Below are positions 1 through 8,315 of a DNA stretch of 64,000 nucleotides, one piece after another. Position 1 is the stretch's first letter. Every line of letters begins with the position of its first letter. The position numbers and the translations under genes are program-made. This stretch comes from Pseudomonas putida (GTDB taxonomy: Bacteria; Pseudomonadota; Gammaproteobacteria; Pseudomonadales; Pseudomonadaceae). Location: positions 62,001 to 126,000 of the forward strand of contig NZ_MKZO01000014.1 of assembly GCF_001941965.1 (NCBI RefSeq). The letters are read 5' to 3'. Under the pieces are notes generated by a model that ran no database searches, was not told where the DNA came from, and saw only the letters and a list, made by a program, of their open reading frames with translations.

Positions 1-2
1 GT

Positions 3-602
3 GCCCGGGTGCATCGGGTACGGGTGGATGCCGGGAATATCGAAGACTGGCTGCAGCGTATCGCGGCGGTCGAGGACGCCAGCTGGAAGGGCGATGACGG
101 GGTCGGCATCTTCAGCTCGCCGTCATCACGGGCATGGATGTTCCAGGCCCTGACCGCCCTCGCCGGCGAAGACCGCGTGCGCCTGGTCGTGCTGGAACTC
201 GATGGCGGGTGTATCAGCTATCGCCTCGGCCTGCTGGAACGCGGCCGCCTGTATGACTACAACCTGGCCTTCCTGCCCGCCCATGCCGAACTGGGCAGTG
301 GCCGGGTGCTGTTGCAGGAATGGATCGACTGGGGGCTGGACGAGGGCTGGCAATGGATCGACGCCTCGCGGGTCAGCCTGGAGAACTCCAGTCACCAGTT
401 GCACGAACGCATGACCGGGCAGATCGAGCATCTGCGCCATGGTTTCTACAGCTGGCGCCCGTCCGGCCTGTGCCTGGGCGTGGCCTTGCGCCTGTGGCGG
501 CGCTGCCAGCCCTGGTTGCGCCCGGGCAAGCCGCGTGCTGCCAGCAAGCCTTCCCCTCGCCCTTCCGTTGCAGGAGCTGCGCAATGTCCCTCCAGGTCAT
601 AG
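3..602 (+). CDS. GNAT-fold acetyltransferase, CelD/BcsL type (5' end outside window)
   Basis: The reading frame is open from the left edge, so the N-terminus is missing. About 199 residues are visible. The run from about residue 35 to 150 (alternating strands with SRAWMFQAL, then YDYNLAFLPAHAELGSG and a helix LLQEWIDWGLDEGWQWIDAS) resembles the C-terminal half of GNAT domains found in polysaccharide and capsule loci (CelD/BcsL-like). The tail is basic and proline-rich. It overlaps the start of the following YdjC-like deacetylase by 19 bp, so the two are probably co-transcribed. The acyl acceptor cannot be told from this fragment, and the family assignment is by pattern only. Confidence 0.6.
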   Translation, partial: ARVHRVRVDAGNIEDWLQRIAAVEDASWKGDDGVGIFSSPSSRAWMFQALTALAGEDRVRLVVLELDGGCISYRLGLLERGRLYDYNLAFLPAHAELGSGRVLLQEWIDWGLDEGWQWIDASRVSLENSSHQLHERMTGQIEHLRHGFYSWRPSGLCLGVALRLWRRCQPWLRPGKPRAASKPSPRPSVAGAAQCPSRS

Positions 603-1393
603 TCAATGCCGACGATTTCGGTCTCAACGAGGCCACCAATGCCGTGATCCTGCGGGCCTTCCAGAGCGGCATGATCAGTTCGGCCACGGCCATGGCCAAC
701 ATGCCGGCGTTCCGCAACGCCTGTGCCCTGGCCAGGCAACAGCCAATGCTGCGCGGGCGGGTCGGGCTGCATTTCAATATCAGTCACGGGCGCCCCTTGA
801 GTGATGCGATTCTCGAGGAACCGCTGTTCTGCAATGGCGCCGGGGAATTCGAGTTCAGCCTGTCGCGCAAGAGCCTGTGGCTGAAGAAGCGCACCCGGCA
901 GGCGGTGGAGCGGGAGCTGGCGGCGCAATGGCAGCATTGCTTGAGCCTGGGCTTGCTGCCCAGCCATCTGGACTCGCACCAGCATGTACACAACGTCTGG
1001 CCGATTGGCGAGATCGTCGCCCGCTTCGCGGCACGGGAGGGGGTGCCGGTGCGGCTGGCGCGCAATATCGGCGGCAATATCGGCGCGGGGAAACGGGCGT
1101 TCAAAAACCTGTTGAACCGAAGGCTGCGGCAGTTGGCCGGGGCCAGTGCGGACCATGTCTGCACCCCGGTGGACCTGCGCGATGGGCTGGTCCCGCGAAG
1201 CGGGTTGCTGGAGGTGGTGGTGCATCCGAGTGCGCTAGGGTATGCGGATTTCGGCGATGCCTATCTGCACAGCGGGGAGTCATTGCTGGATTTGCTCGAG
1301 GATCGGCTGCCGGGGGTGAAGCGGGTTGGGTATGGGGTGTTGGCGCGGGGAACCGCCCGGGCGCCGCGTCTCAACACGACGCGCTCGGTGTAG
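584..1393 (+). CDS. ChbG/YdjC-like carbohydrate deacetylase
   Basis: A 269-residue protein, full length for the YdjC/ChbG family, which removes acetyl groups from N-acetylated sugars with a divalent metal. The N-terminal NADDFG motif (residues 8-13), the segment HFNISHGRP and HLDSHQHVH supply the Asp and His metal ligands expected of the fold; VVHPS near the C-terminus is also family-like. The ATG at 584 is chosen over longer options because GGAG lies 8 nt upstream and the conserved NADDFG then falls right after the start. It overlaps the GNAT gene upstream, which suggests a glycan-modifying operon that begins outside the window. The natural substrate is unknown. Confidence 0.85.
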   Translation: MSLQVIVNADDFGLNEATNAVILRAFQSGMISSATAMANMPAFRNACALARQQPMLRGRVGLHFNISHGRPLSDAILEEPLFCNGAGEFEFSLSRKSLWLKKRTRQAVERELAAQWQHCLSLGLLPSHLDSHQHVHNVWPIGEIVARFAAREGVPVRLARNIGGNIGAGKRAFKNLLNRRLRQLAGASADHVCTPVDLRDGLVPRSGLLEVVVHPSALGYADFGDAYLHSGESLLDLLEDRLPGVKRVGYGVLARGTARAPRLNTTRSV

Positions 1394-1428
1394 TGGCCGC
1401 CTCAAGCATCCCTGACCGATGCAAAACC

Positions 1429-1517
1429 CTGTGGGAGCTGGCTTGCCAGCGATGAGGCCATCCGGAACAAAGCTGTTGTCAGTTCCGGCCAAATCGCTGG
1501 CAAGCCAGCTCCCACGG
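1429..1517. repeat. REP pair (BIME), forward then reverse copy
   Basis: A copy of the REP core GGGAGCTGGCTTGCCAGCGA at about 1432-1451 is followed by its inverse at about 1493-1516. Each copy is itself an imperfect palindrome (AGCTGGCTTGCCAGC). The pair lies between the convergent ends of the YdjC-like gene and the small ORF on the other strand. Confidence 0.9.
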
Positions 1518-1537
1518 GGTTTTGCGTCGTTCTTGCT

Positions 1538-1729
1538 TCACTCCTCGCCAACCTTCGGAAACCGCCGACAACTCTTGCGCTCCATCATCTGCTTGTCCGT
1601 CGGCCGTTCATCGACGAAGCGCGCCTGGCCATCGCTGTGGATTTCCAGGAAGCCCCAGCGCAGGTCCTTCTCCGTCTGCCCCGGTTTGGGCGGTTCGAAC
1701 CACCAGACCTCGCGGCTGATCAGTGCCAT
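1538..1729 (-). CDS. Small hypothetical protein, 63 aa
   Basis: The frame stays open further upstream, but the start at 1729 is chosen because GAGGGGA sits 7 nt before this ATG and the protein then begins MALISREVWWFEPP. The product is 63 residues, hydrophilic, with an aromatic N-terminus (VWWFEPPKPGQTEKDLRWGF) and a basic C-terminus with one Cys. No signal peptide or membrane segment is visible. I do not recognise a family. Short proteins of this style are common in Pseudomonas genomes. Its promoter lies in the 125-bp gap shared with the divergent LRR gene. Confidence 0.65.
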   Translation of the reverse strand: MALISREVWWFEPPKPGQTEKDLRWGFLEIHSDGQARFVDERPTDKQMMERKSCRRFPKVGEE

Positions 1730-1854
1730 GCAAATCCCCTCGGTTGAACACTCTCGTCTCCTGACACTATAGCCAGCGCCCCGCATAACTATGTGCCACC
1801 CCACGCCAGGCGGGACGCGGTGTGCTGGCGCTCCTTCAACACGGAGTGCCACCC

Positions 1855-4800
1855 ATGACCGAGAACACCGCCCCCAGCTTCCACGACCTGCACGTCAAGG
1901 AGCGCCTGCCACGCTGGCTCGAACACCTGAACCCCGAGCAACTGGCCCGCCTGAAACACCTCGAGGACTATTCCAACTGCACCTGGGCCAACAACGCCTC
2001 CCCAGAGCTTCGCGCAGCCCTGGCCCAGGCCCAGCAACGCAACCGCCAGATCACCTTCGCCCTGGCCCGGGCCACCGCCGACCTGCGCAGCATCCCGGAA
2101 TTCAGCGCGCCGCTGCTGCTGCACCACTTGGGCCTGGACAGCCTGCAACTGCACGACCTGAAGTTCGTGCGCTTCACCCGCGACTGGAACTGGAAAGCCC
2201 TGGCCACCGACCTCAACCACAAGGTCGAGCCCCTGCTCCAGGCCGCCCTGCAAAACTTCGAGAAAGACGCGGAAATGCAGCCGGAAAGCGCGGCCATCAG
2301 TGGCGAGTTCAAGGTCGGCTCGTTCAACGGCTACGCCCGCTACAGCTTCGATGCCCTGCCCTTCAGCGCCGCCGATTTCGCCGCGCGCTGCCACGAACTG
2401 GACCTCGGCCAGCGCTACCAGCAGCACCTGGAAAACGTGCTCAACCGCGAAGAGGTGCGCAACCTCGGCATCCGCGCCCGGCGCGAGGCGCTGCAACTGG
2501 AACTGATCGTGGCGCGCATGCGCGGCATGCAGGGCGATCATGCCCAGGTCCAGCGCCTGCTCGACGGCGCCAGCGATGCGCCGCGCTGCCAGCATTTCAG
2601 CCTGTTCGGCGTGGATGTCCTCGACGCCCTGCTGATCCGCCCGGCCCAGGGTGAAAGCCTGTTCCTGTACATGCCCGGCATGCCCCAGGCCCTGCTCCAT
2701 TACCCGAGCCTGGCCGCCTGCCAGGGCGCGCTGCTGCGCCTGCTGTGCGATCCGGCCATGCGCCAGCGCTTCTACACGTTCATCCAGCAGGACAAGCTCG
2801 AACACTTCGCCAGCGTGCTGCAGCGCAACCTCACCGGGCAAACCCTGCCCGGCGACCGCGACCGCCTGTGGAGCGCCCCGGCAGACACTGACCTGCACTG
2901 GGAGAACAAGAACATCAAGGACGACCTGTTCCCCTTCCTCCAGGACCGCCATTACCGCCGCCTGCGCAACGAAGCCCGGCTGCTCGCCGTGCCCAGCGCC
3001 GAAGTCGACGAAGCCGCGCGCCAGCGCCGCCTGCACTATTGGGAGTCGGTCGGGCTCGACGTACTGGGTGTCGCGGCGTTCTTCATCCCAGCCGCCGGCA
3101 GCCTGATGATGCTGGTGTTCGCTGCGCAGATCCTCGATGAGGTCTACGAGGGCGTGGAGGCCTGGGAACAAGGCGATATCGACAACGCCCTGGACCATGC
3201 CAAGGCGGTAGCCATCGATATCGGCGCCGCCGTGGCCACCGGGGTGGCCCTGCATTACGGCGGCAAGCTGGGCTCGAAACTGCTGGAAGTGATCCGCCCC
3301 GATGGCACGCCCCGCTTGTGGAACGGCGATCTCGCGCCCTATCGCGTCGTTGCGCCCGCCACCGCCAGGCGCAACGAACTGGGACTCCTGGAAAGCGGCG
3401 GCGAGCACTACCTGCCCCTGGACGACGGCCACTACCGCGTGCAACGCCATGCCGACGGCCAGCGCTGGCAGATCCGCCACCCGGACGACCCCGGGGCCGC
3501 GCAACCCCTGCTCGAACATAACGGCGAAGGCGCCTGGCACGGCGCCCACGAGCGGCCACTGGAATGGCCGGAACACACCCTGTTGCGCCGTCTCGGCAGC
3601 AAGGTGGCGGACTACAGCGACGACGAACTGGATATCGCCCGGCGCATCAGCGGCACCCGCCGTGATGAACTGCTGGACGTCTATCTCAAGCACCGCCCGA
3701 CGCCACCCCGGCTGCTGGCGACCCTGCAACGGGTACGCGCCGCCGTGCCGGCCAGCGACCCGCTGGAAGCGGTGCTTGAAGGCCTGTATCACCCGGAGCG
3801 CTGCCTGCCGGCCAGCGAACGCCTGACCCTGCTCAGCCTGTCGGAGCAGCCCGGCTGGCCCGCTGACTGCACCCTGGAACTGCGCGCCGGGGATCGCTCC
3901 GGACCGCTGCTGGAGCGGGCCGGCGAGCGCTTTGCCGGCGACTTGCGCACGCTCCTCAAGGGCCCGGAGGGCTATCAGGCCAAACCCGGCGGGCCGCGCC
4001 ACCGTGATCTGTTCGACGCCATCGGCAAGGCCGTGCCCGAGCTGGGCAATGCTTCGCGCAGCCTGAAGAACCGCATCGTCTCCCAGGCCCTGGAACAGCC
4101 CGAACGCACCCGCAGCCTGATCTGGTCCGGGCACAGCGGCGGCTGGCGTGACGAAGGCCGCTTGCTCGGCGGCTTCGACACCCCGCCACGGACGTTCCAC
4201 TACCCGTCGTTCCGCCCTCCCGTCGATCCCCTGCGGGCGCGCTACTGCCGGCTGTATCCCGCCAGCAACGAGGAACAGGCAGGCAACGCCCTGCGCGCCT
4301 GGAGCGACGCCGGCAAGCAGCCGCACCTGGAATTGCGCACCCTGGAACAACAACTCGACTACCTGCGCACCGCCCTCGGCCAATGGGCTTCGGTCGCGCC
4401 CCGGCGTACGGTGGCGCGGGACACGCTGATCCGCTGCTGGCAGCGCAACCAGCTCAACCCACAGGAACTTAACCTGTCCACCGTCGGCCTGACCGACGAG
4501 GACCTCGCCACCCTGCCCCACCTGGCCGACGCCTTCGGCCATGTCGAGGAACTGCACTTGAGCGGCAACCCGCTGCGCTCGATGCCCTACCTGCTGACCG
4601 GGCAATTGCCCCGGATGCATACGCTGTTCGCCAGCGCCCTGGAGCTGGAAGAACTGCCCGGCGGCCTGACCCCGGCGCTGAAAAGCCTGGAACTGACCGA
4701 CAACAACATCGTCTGGAGCCAGCAGTCCCAGGATGCCCTGGCCCGCTACCCGGCGCTGGAACGCCTGAACCTGGCCGGCAACCCGCTCACCGTTCCACCG

Positions 4801-5919
4801 TACCTGCCCGCCGCGCCGAACCTGATCGAGGCCAACCTGTTCGATTGCTCGCTGTACGAGATGCCGGTGCACCTCGAGCGCCTGCCGAACCTGGAACACC
4901 TCGACCTCTCTTCCAACCACATCAGCGCGCTGCCAGCGGGCCTGGAACAGCACCTGTCGGCCGACGCCCGGCGCGCCTTGAGCCTGGAACACAACCCGCT
5001 GGACGACGATGCCCTGAACCGGATCGACCTGCACTACCAGACCACCGGCATCGACCTGCTGGTGGCCGAGGATGACTACACCAGCCTGCTGCTGGATGCC
5101 GACGACGCGACCCAGGCCTGCTGGGAGCGCCTGGCCCGGCTGATGCCGGTGGAGTACCGCCGCGATCTGCGCGGCATTGCCGACGAGCCGATGTACCACG
5201 CCGCACCGGTGACCACCCGGCGACGCTTCTGGTTCATGCTGCACTGGCTGGAGGGCAGCCCGCGGGCACGGGCCTCGGCCAAGCGCATCGATGCCAGCAA
5301 GCTGCTGCAGTACGAAATGCTCGCCGACCTGGAGCAACCGGAACCCTTCGCCACGCACCGGCAACGCACCGAGCACTACCTGCGCATCGCCGTGTCCGCC
5401 GCGCGCTGCCTGGCCCTGGACGATGCCTTGACTGCCCGGGTCCCCGGCGCCACGCGCGAGCAGATGGAAGCCCTCAGCGCCCTGACCCTGCAACGCCTGG
5501 GCAACGACCCGCAACTGCGCCTGCGGATCGCCCCCACGGCACGGGAACCGGTGAACCTTGACGGCGTGCAAGAGCAGGCTCGGCAACTGGATGGGTTGTG
5601 GACCAGCGCCCTGCGTCACCAACTGCGGCTGATCGATGGCTCGACCACGGTCGGGCGCGATGCCCTGCTCGCCGAGGAGCCCAATGGCGAGCCGGCCCTG
5701 GGGTTCTGGGTCCGGCATCTGCAGCAGCGCTACCACGTGCAGTTCGAGCAGCTGCAGGAACAGGCCAATGCGCAACTGCTGGACGCTGAGAACCTGCTCA
5801 GCGAAGGCGAATACCTGGCCGAGGCCAACCACCTGCGCCAGCAACTGGAGCGCGAACGCAAGCGCCTGCTGGACGACCTGACCCGCAGCATCGCCGACGG
5901 CAGCCAGACCCACTGGTGA
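1855..5919 (+). CDS. Large LRR protein, DUF6543/NEL-type toxin-like
   Basis: A 1354-residue protein. The ATG at 1855 follows GGAG at 1843-1846; the upstream start at 1822 has no such site. The N-terminal 700 residues resemble the dermonecrotic-toxin-like region (DUF6543) of Pseudomonas NEL proteins. Two hydrophobic stretches at about 400-427 and 451-470 could insert into a membrane. Leucine-rich repeats run from about 870 to 1050 (for example LEELHLSGNPLRSMP, LEHLDLSSNHISALP). The C-terminal 290 residues end in helices like the tail of NEL ubiquitin ligases (GFWVRHLQQRY, LLSEGEYLAEANHL). The usual Cys-x-Asp NEL signature is not obvious; Cys1185 sits in ARCLALDD instead. NEL proteins act in host cells after secretion, and no secretion signal is visible here. 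Toxin or effector function is an inference. Confidence 0.75.
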   Translation: MTENTAPSFHDLHVKERLPRWLEHLNPEQLARLKHLEDYSNCTWANNASPELRAALAQAQQRNRQITFALARATADLRSIPEFSAPLLLHHLGLDSLQLHDLKFVRFTRDWNWKALATDLNHKVEPLLQAALQNFEKDAEMQPESAAISGEFKVGSFNGYARYSFDALPFSAADFAARCHELDLGQRYQQHLENVLNREEVRNLGIRARREALQLELIVARMRGMQGDHAQVQRLLDGASDAPRCQHFSLFGVDVLDALLIRPAQGESLFLYMPGMPQALLHYPSLAACQGALLRLLCDPAMRQRFYTFIQQDKLEHFASVLQRNLTGQTLPGDRDRLWSAPADTDLHWENKNIKDDLFPFLQDRHYRRLRNEARLLAVPSAEVDEAARQRRLHYWESVGLDVLGVAAFFIPAAGSLMMLVFAAQILDEVYEGVEAWEQGDIDNALDHAKAVAIDIGAAVATGVALHYGGKLGSKLLEVIRPDGTPRLWNGDLAPYRVVAPATARRNELGLLESGGEHYLPLDDGHYRVQRHADGQRWQIRHPDDPGAAQPLLEHNGEGAWHGAHERPLEWPEHTLLRRLGSKVADYSDDELDIARRISGTRRDELLDVYLKHRPTPPRLLATLQRVRAAVPASDPLEAVLEGLYHPERCLPASERLTLLSLSEQPGWPADCTLELRAGDRSGPLLERAGERFAGDLRTLLKGPEGYQAKPGGPRHRDLFDAIGKAVPELGNASRSLKNRIVSQALEQPERTRSLIWSGHSGGWRDEGRLLGGFDTPPRTFHYPSFRPPVDPLRARYCRLYPASNEEQAGNALRAWSDAGKQPHLELRTLEQQLDYLRTALGQWASVAPRRTVARDTLIRCWQRNQLNPQELNLSTVGLTDEDLATLPHLADAFGHVEELHLSGNPLRSMPYLLTGQLPRMHTLFASALELEELPGGLTPALKSLELTDNNIVWSQQSQDALARYPALERLNLAGNPLTVPPYLPAAPNLIEANLFDCSLYEMPVHLERLPNLEHLDLSSNHISALPAGLEQHLSADARRALSLEHNPLDDDALNRIDLHYQTTGIDLLVAEDDYTSLLLDADDATQACWERLARLMPVEYRRDLRGIADEPMYHAAPVTTRRRFWFMLHWLEGSPRARASAKRIDASKLLQYEMLADLEQPEPFATHRQRTEHYLRIAVSAARCLALDDALTARVPGATREQMEALSALTLQRLGNDPQLRLRIAPTAREPVNLDGVQEQARQLDGLWTSALRHQLRLIDGSTTVGRDALLAEEPNGEPALGFWVRHLQQRYHVQFEQLQEQANAQLLDAENLLSEGEYLAEANHLRQQLERERKRLLDDLTRSIADGSQTHW

Positions 5920-5925
5920 CGCGGG

Positions 5926-8178
5926 TCAGTACGGCACGCTGGTAAAGCGTTCCCCGGCCAGCCAGTGCTCGAAGCGCTCCGCGGGCATTGGCCGGCCGAT
6001 CAGGTAACCCTGGCCGTGGTCGCAGCCGGCATTGCGCAGGAACTGATGCTGGGCATGGGTCTCGATGCCCTCGGCGGTGATGCGGTAACCCAGGGCGTGG
6101 CCCAGGTCGATGATCGCCCGGGTGATCGCCACGTCGTTCTCGCCCTGGGGCAGGTCCTTGATAAAGGCCCGGTCGATCTTCAGATGGTTGATCGGCAGGG
6201 CTTTCAGGTACGCCAGGGACGAGTAGCCGGTACCGAAGTCGTCCACCGCCGTGGCCACTCCCAACGCTTGCAGTTGCGCCAGGACCTCGCAGGCATGCTG
6301 CTGGCTTTCCATCAGCAGGCTCTCGGTGATTTCCACTTCCAGTAGCTGCGGGCTCAACTCGTAGCGTTGCAGGCAACGGGTCAGGCTCTGCACATAGTCG
6401 CTGCGCTCGATCTGCAGGGCAGCGACATTGATGGCGATCGGGCCGGGCAGCAGTTCCCGGTCGCGCCATTCGCGGATCTGCTGGCAGACCATCTCCAGCA
6501 CCCGCTCGCCGAGGGGAATGATCAGCCCGGTGCGCTCGGCCAGGGGAATGAAATCGCCCGGCGAAATCAGCCCGTGCTGCGGATCACGCCAGCGCAGCAG
6601 CGCTTCGGCGCCTTCCACCCGGCCACTGAACAAGTCGATGCGCGGTTGGTACCAGAGCTCGAATTCCTGCTCCTGCAGGGCCCGGCGCAAGGCGCTTTCC
6701 ATGGCCAGGCGCTGCTGCAGGCGCGCGGTCATATCGGCGTGATACAGGCGCCAGGCGTTGCGCCCCCCCTCCTTGGCCGCATACATCGCGGTGTCGGCAT
6801 GACGCATCAGGATCTCGGCGGTATGCCCATGCTCCGGGCACCTCGCGATGCCGATGCTGCCGCTGACCAGCGCAGCATTGCCCTTGAGGTCGAAGGGGCG
6901 CTGCAAGGCGCGCAACAGGCCGTCCACCACCTTGCCCACGTAGTCCAGGCTGTCGGCGCGGGTCAGGATGAAGGCGAACTCGTCGCCGCCCAGCCGGCAC
7001 ACCGTATCGTCCAGGCCGATCCCGGCACCGAGGCGTTGCGCGGCCTGCTCCAGCAGCAGGTCGCCGAGGTCGTGGCCCAGGCTGTCGTTGACCTGCTTGA
7101 AGCCGTCGATATCCAGCAACAGCACGGCCATCTGCACCCGTGGCGCAGCCAGGGCCTGCTCCAGCCGGCGCAGGAACAGCACACGGTTGGGCAGGCCGGT
7201 AATGGCGTCGTAATGGGCCAGGCGCTCCAGTTGCGCCTGGGAATGCTTGAGTTCGGCATTGCGCTGGTTGATCAGGCGGTTGCTGCGGTTCAACTGGGCG
7301 ACGAACACACTGAACAGCCCGGTGGTGCACAGGGCGAACAGGAACAGCGGCGAGGCGAACAGACTGATCGACGACCAGCCGCTGCGCGGCATGGCCGCCA
7401 GTTGCCAGGTACCGCCCGGGACATCGACCTTGAGGGTCACCGCGGCATCGTCGAACAGCTTCGCCTCGCCCCAGATCATCGCGCCCTGGGCGCCTTCACC
7501 ATCGGTGCCGCGCAAGGCCAGGCGGAAGGTCGAGTCCTCGACCACCCCCGCAGCCCGCAGCAGGCTGTCGACATCCGCGACCACCGAAACGTTGCCCCAG
7601 TACAGGCGCACGCCCTTGTGGCCCTTGAGGAACACCGGCCGCCGATAGATCAGGCCGCGCCCGCCCTGGTACAGCTCCACCGGTCCGGCGAGCACCACGT
7701 CCTGGCGTTCCCGCGCCCGCTGCACCAGTGGGTACTGCCGCGGCAGCGCCCGATAGTCGAGGCCGATGATGCGCTCGTTGTTATTGCTGCCGGCCGGGTA
7801 GACATCGGCGATCACATCGTTGGGCGCCACCGAGATATGACGGATATAGGGCACCGATTCCAGGGCCTGGCGCGCCATGTCATGAAAATGTGCAGTGGAA
7901 ATATCACCATCGGCACTGAGCAGTTGGGCAATGCCCTCGGTCTCACCAAAGGCCGAGCGCATCTGCGCCTCGAGCCCGGCGCGGATACCCGAGAGGCGCA
8001 CGCTGGCATTGGCGATCAGCTCGCTTTCCTGACGCTGCACATCGAGACGGCCAAGGGCAACGGACAGACCGATGCCGATCAGGGCGAAACCGATGGGTAG
8101 CAAGCGATAAGCGGTGGAGCGCACGCGGGTGGGGAGAAGTCGGGAGGTGTTGCCCTGGACCAGTATTCTTGTCGTCAT
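5926..8178 (-). CDS. CHASE-GGDEF-EAL cyclic-di-GMP enzyme
   Basis: A 750-residue inner-membrane protein. After an N-terminal transmembrane helix (about 24-44) comes a periplasmic CHASE-type sensor region (YPAGSNNNERIIGLDYRALPR and following), a second helix near 300-325, then GGDEF (intact RLGGDEF) and EAL (EALLRW, VEITES, DDFGTGYSSL, TAEGIET). Both catalytic signatures look complete, so it may make or break cyclic-di-GMP. The RxxD inhibitory site five residues before GGDEF is absent (GLDDTVC). The ATG at 8178 gives the protein a typical TM start; the longer frame to 8295 would run into the promoter of the divergent gene. It converges with the LRR gene with 6 bp between stops. Confidence 0.88.
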   Translation of the reverse strand: MTTRILVQGNTSRLLPTRVRSTAYRLLPIGFALIGIGLSVALGRLDVQRQESELIANASVRLSGIRAGLEAQMRSAFGETEGIAQLLSADGDISTAHFHDMARQALESVPYIRHISVAPNDVIADVYPAGSNNNERIIGLDYRALPRQYPLVQRARERQDVVLAGPVELYQGGRGLIYRRPVFLKGHKGVRLYWGNVSVVADVDSLLRAAGVVEDSTFRLALRGTDGEGAQGAMIWGEAKLFDDAAVTLKVDVPGGTWQLAAMPRSGWSSISLFASPLFLFALCTTGLFSVFVAQLNRSNRLINQRNAELKHSQAQLERLAHYDAITGLPNRVLFLRRLEQALAAPRVQMAVLLLDIDGFKQVNDSLGHDLGDLLLEQAAQRLGAGIGLDDTVCRLGGDEFAFILTRADSLDYVGKVVDGLLRALQRPFDLKGNAALVSGSIGIARCPEHGHTAEILMRHADTAMYAAKEGGRNAWRLYHADMTARLQQRLAMESALRRALQEQEFELWYQPRIDLFSGRVEGAEALLRWRDPQHGLISPGDFIPLAERTGLIIPLGERVLEMVCQQIREWRDRELLPGPIAINVAALQIERSDYVQSLTRCLQRYELSPQLLEVEITESLLMESQQHACEVLAQLQALGVATAVDDFGTGYSSLAYLKALPINHLKIDRAFIKDLPQGENDVAITRAIIDLGHALGYRITAEGIETHAQHQFLRNAGCDHGQGYLIGRPMPAERFEHWLAGERFTSVPY

Positions 8179-8315
8179 ACGCCGGCTGCTTGCGTCCGTT
8201 TCCCGGGTTATCGGCGATGGCAAAACAATATTGAGGCGTGCTGGCTTTTTTTTGCGCGCCGGCGTTATTCTCGACTGAAACGTTTCACCCAACATAGAAA
8301 AAGAGGTGTCGTGCC

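Noticed and set aside
1789..5913. Minus-strand open frame of 1374 codons opposite the LRR gene
   Set aside because: It is a shadow: its composition (Gln, Val, Gly and Ala rich with no domain) mirrors codon bias of the plus-strand gene, and it has no ribosome site.
6367..8100. 577-codon plus-strand frame opposite the GGDEF-EAL gene
   Set aside because: Shadow frame; no recognisable domain, while the minus strand encodes clear GGDEF and EAL motifs.
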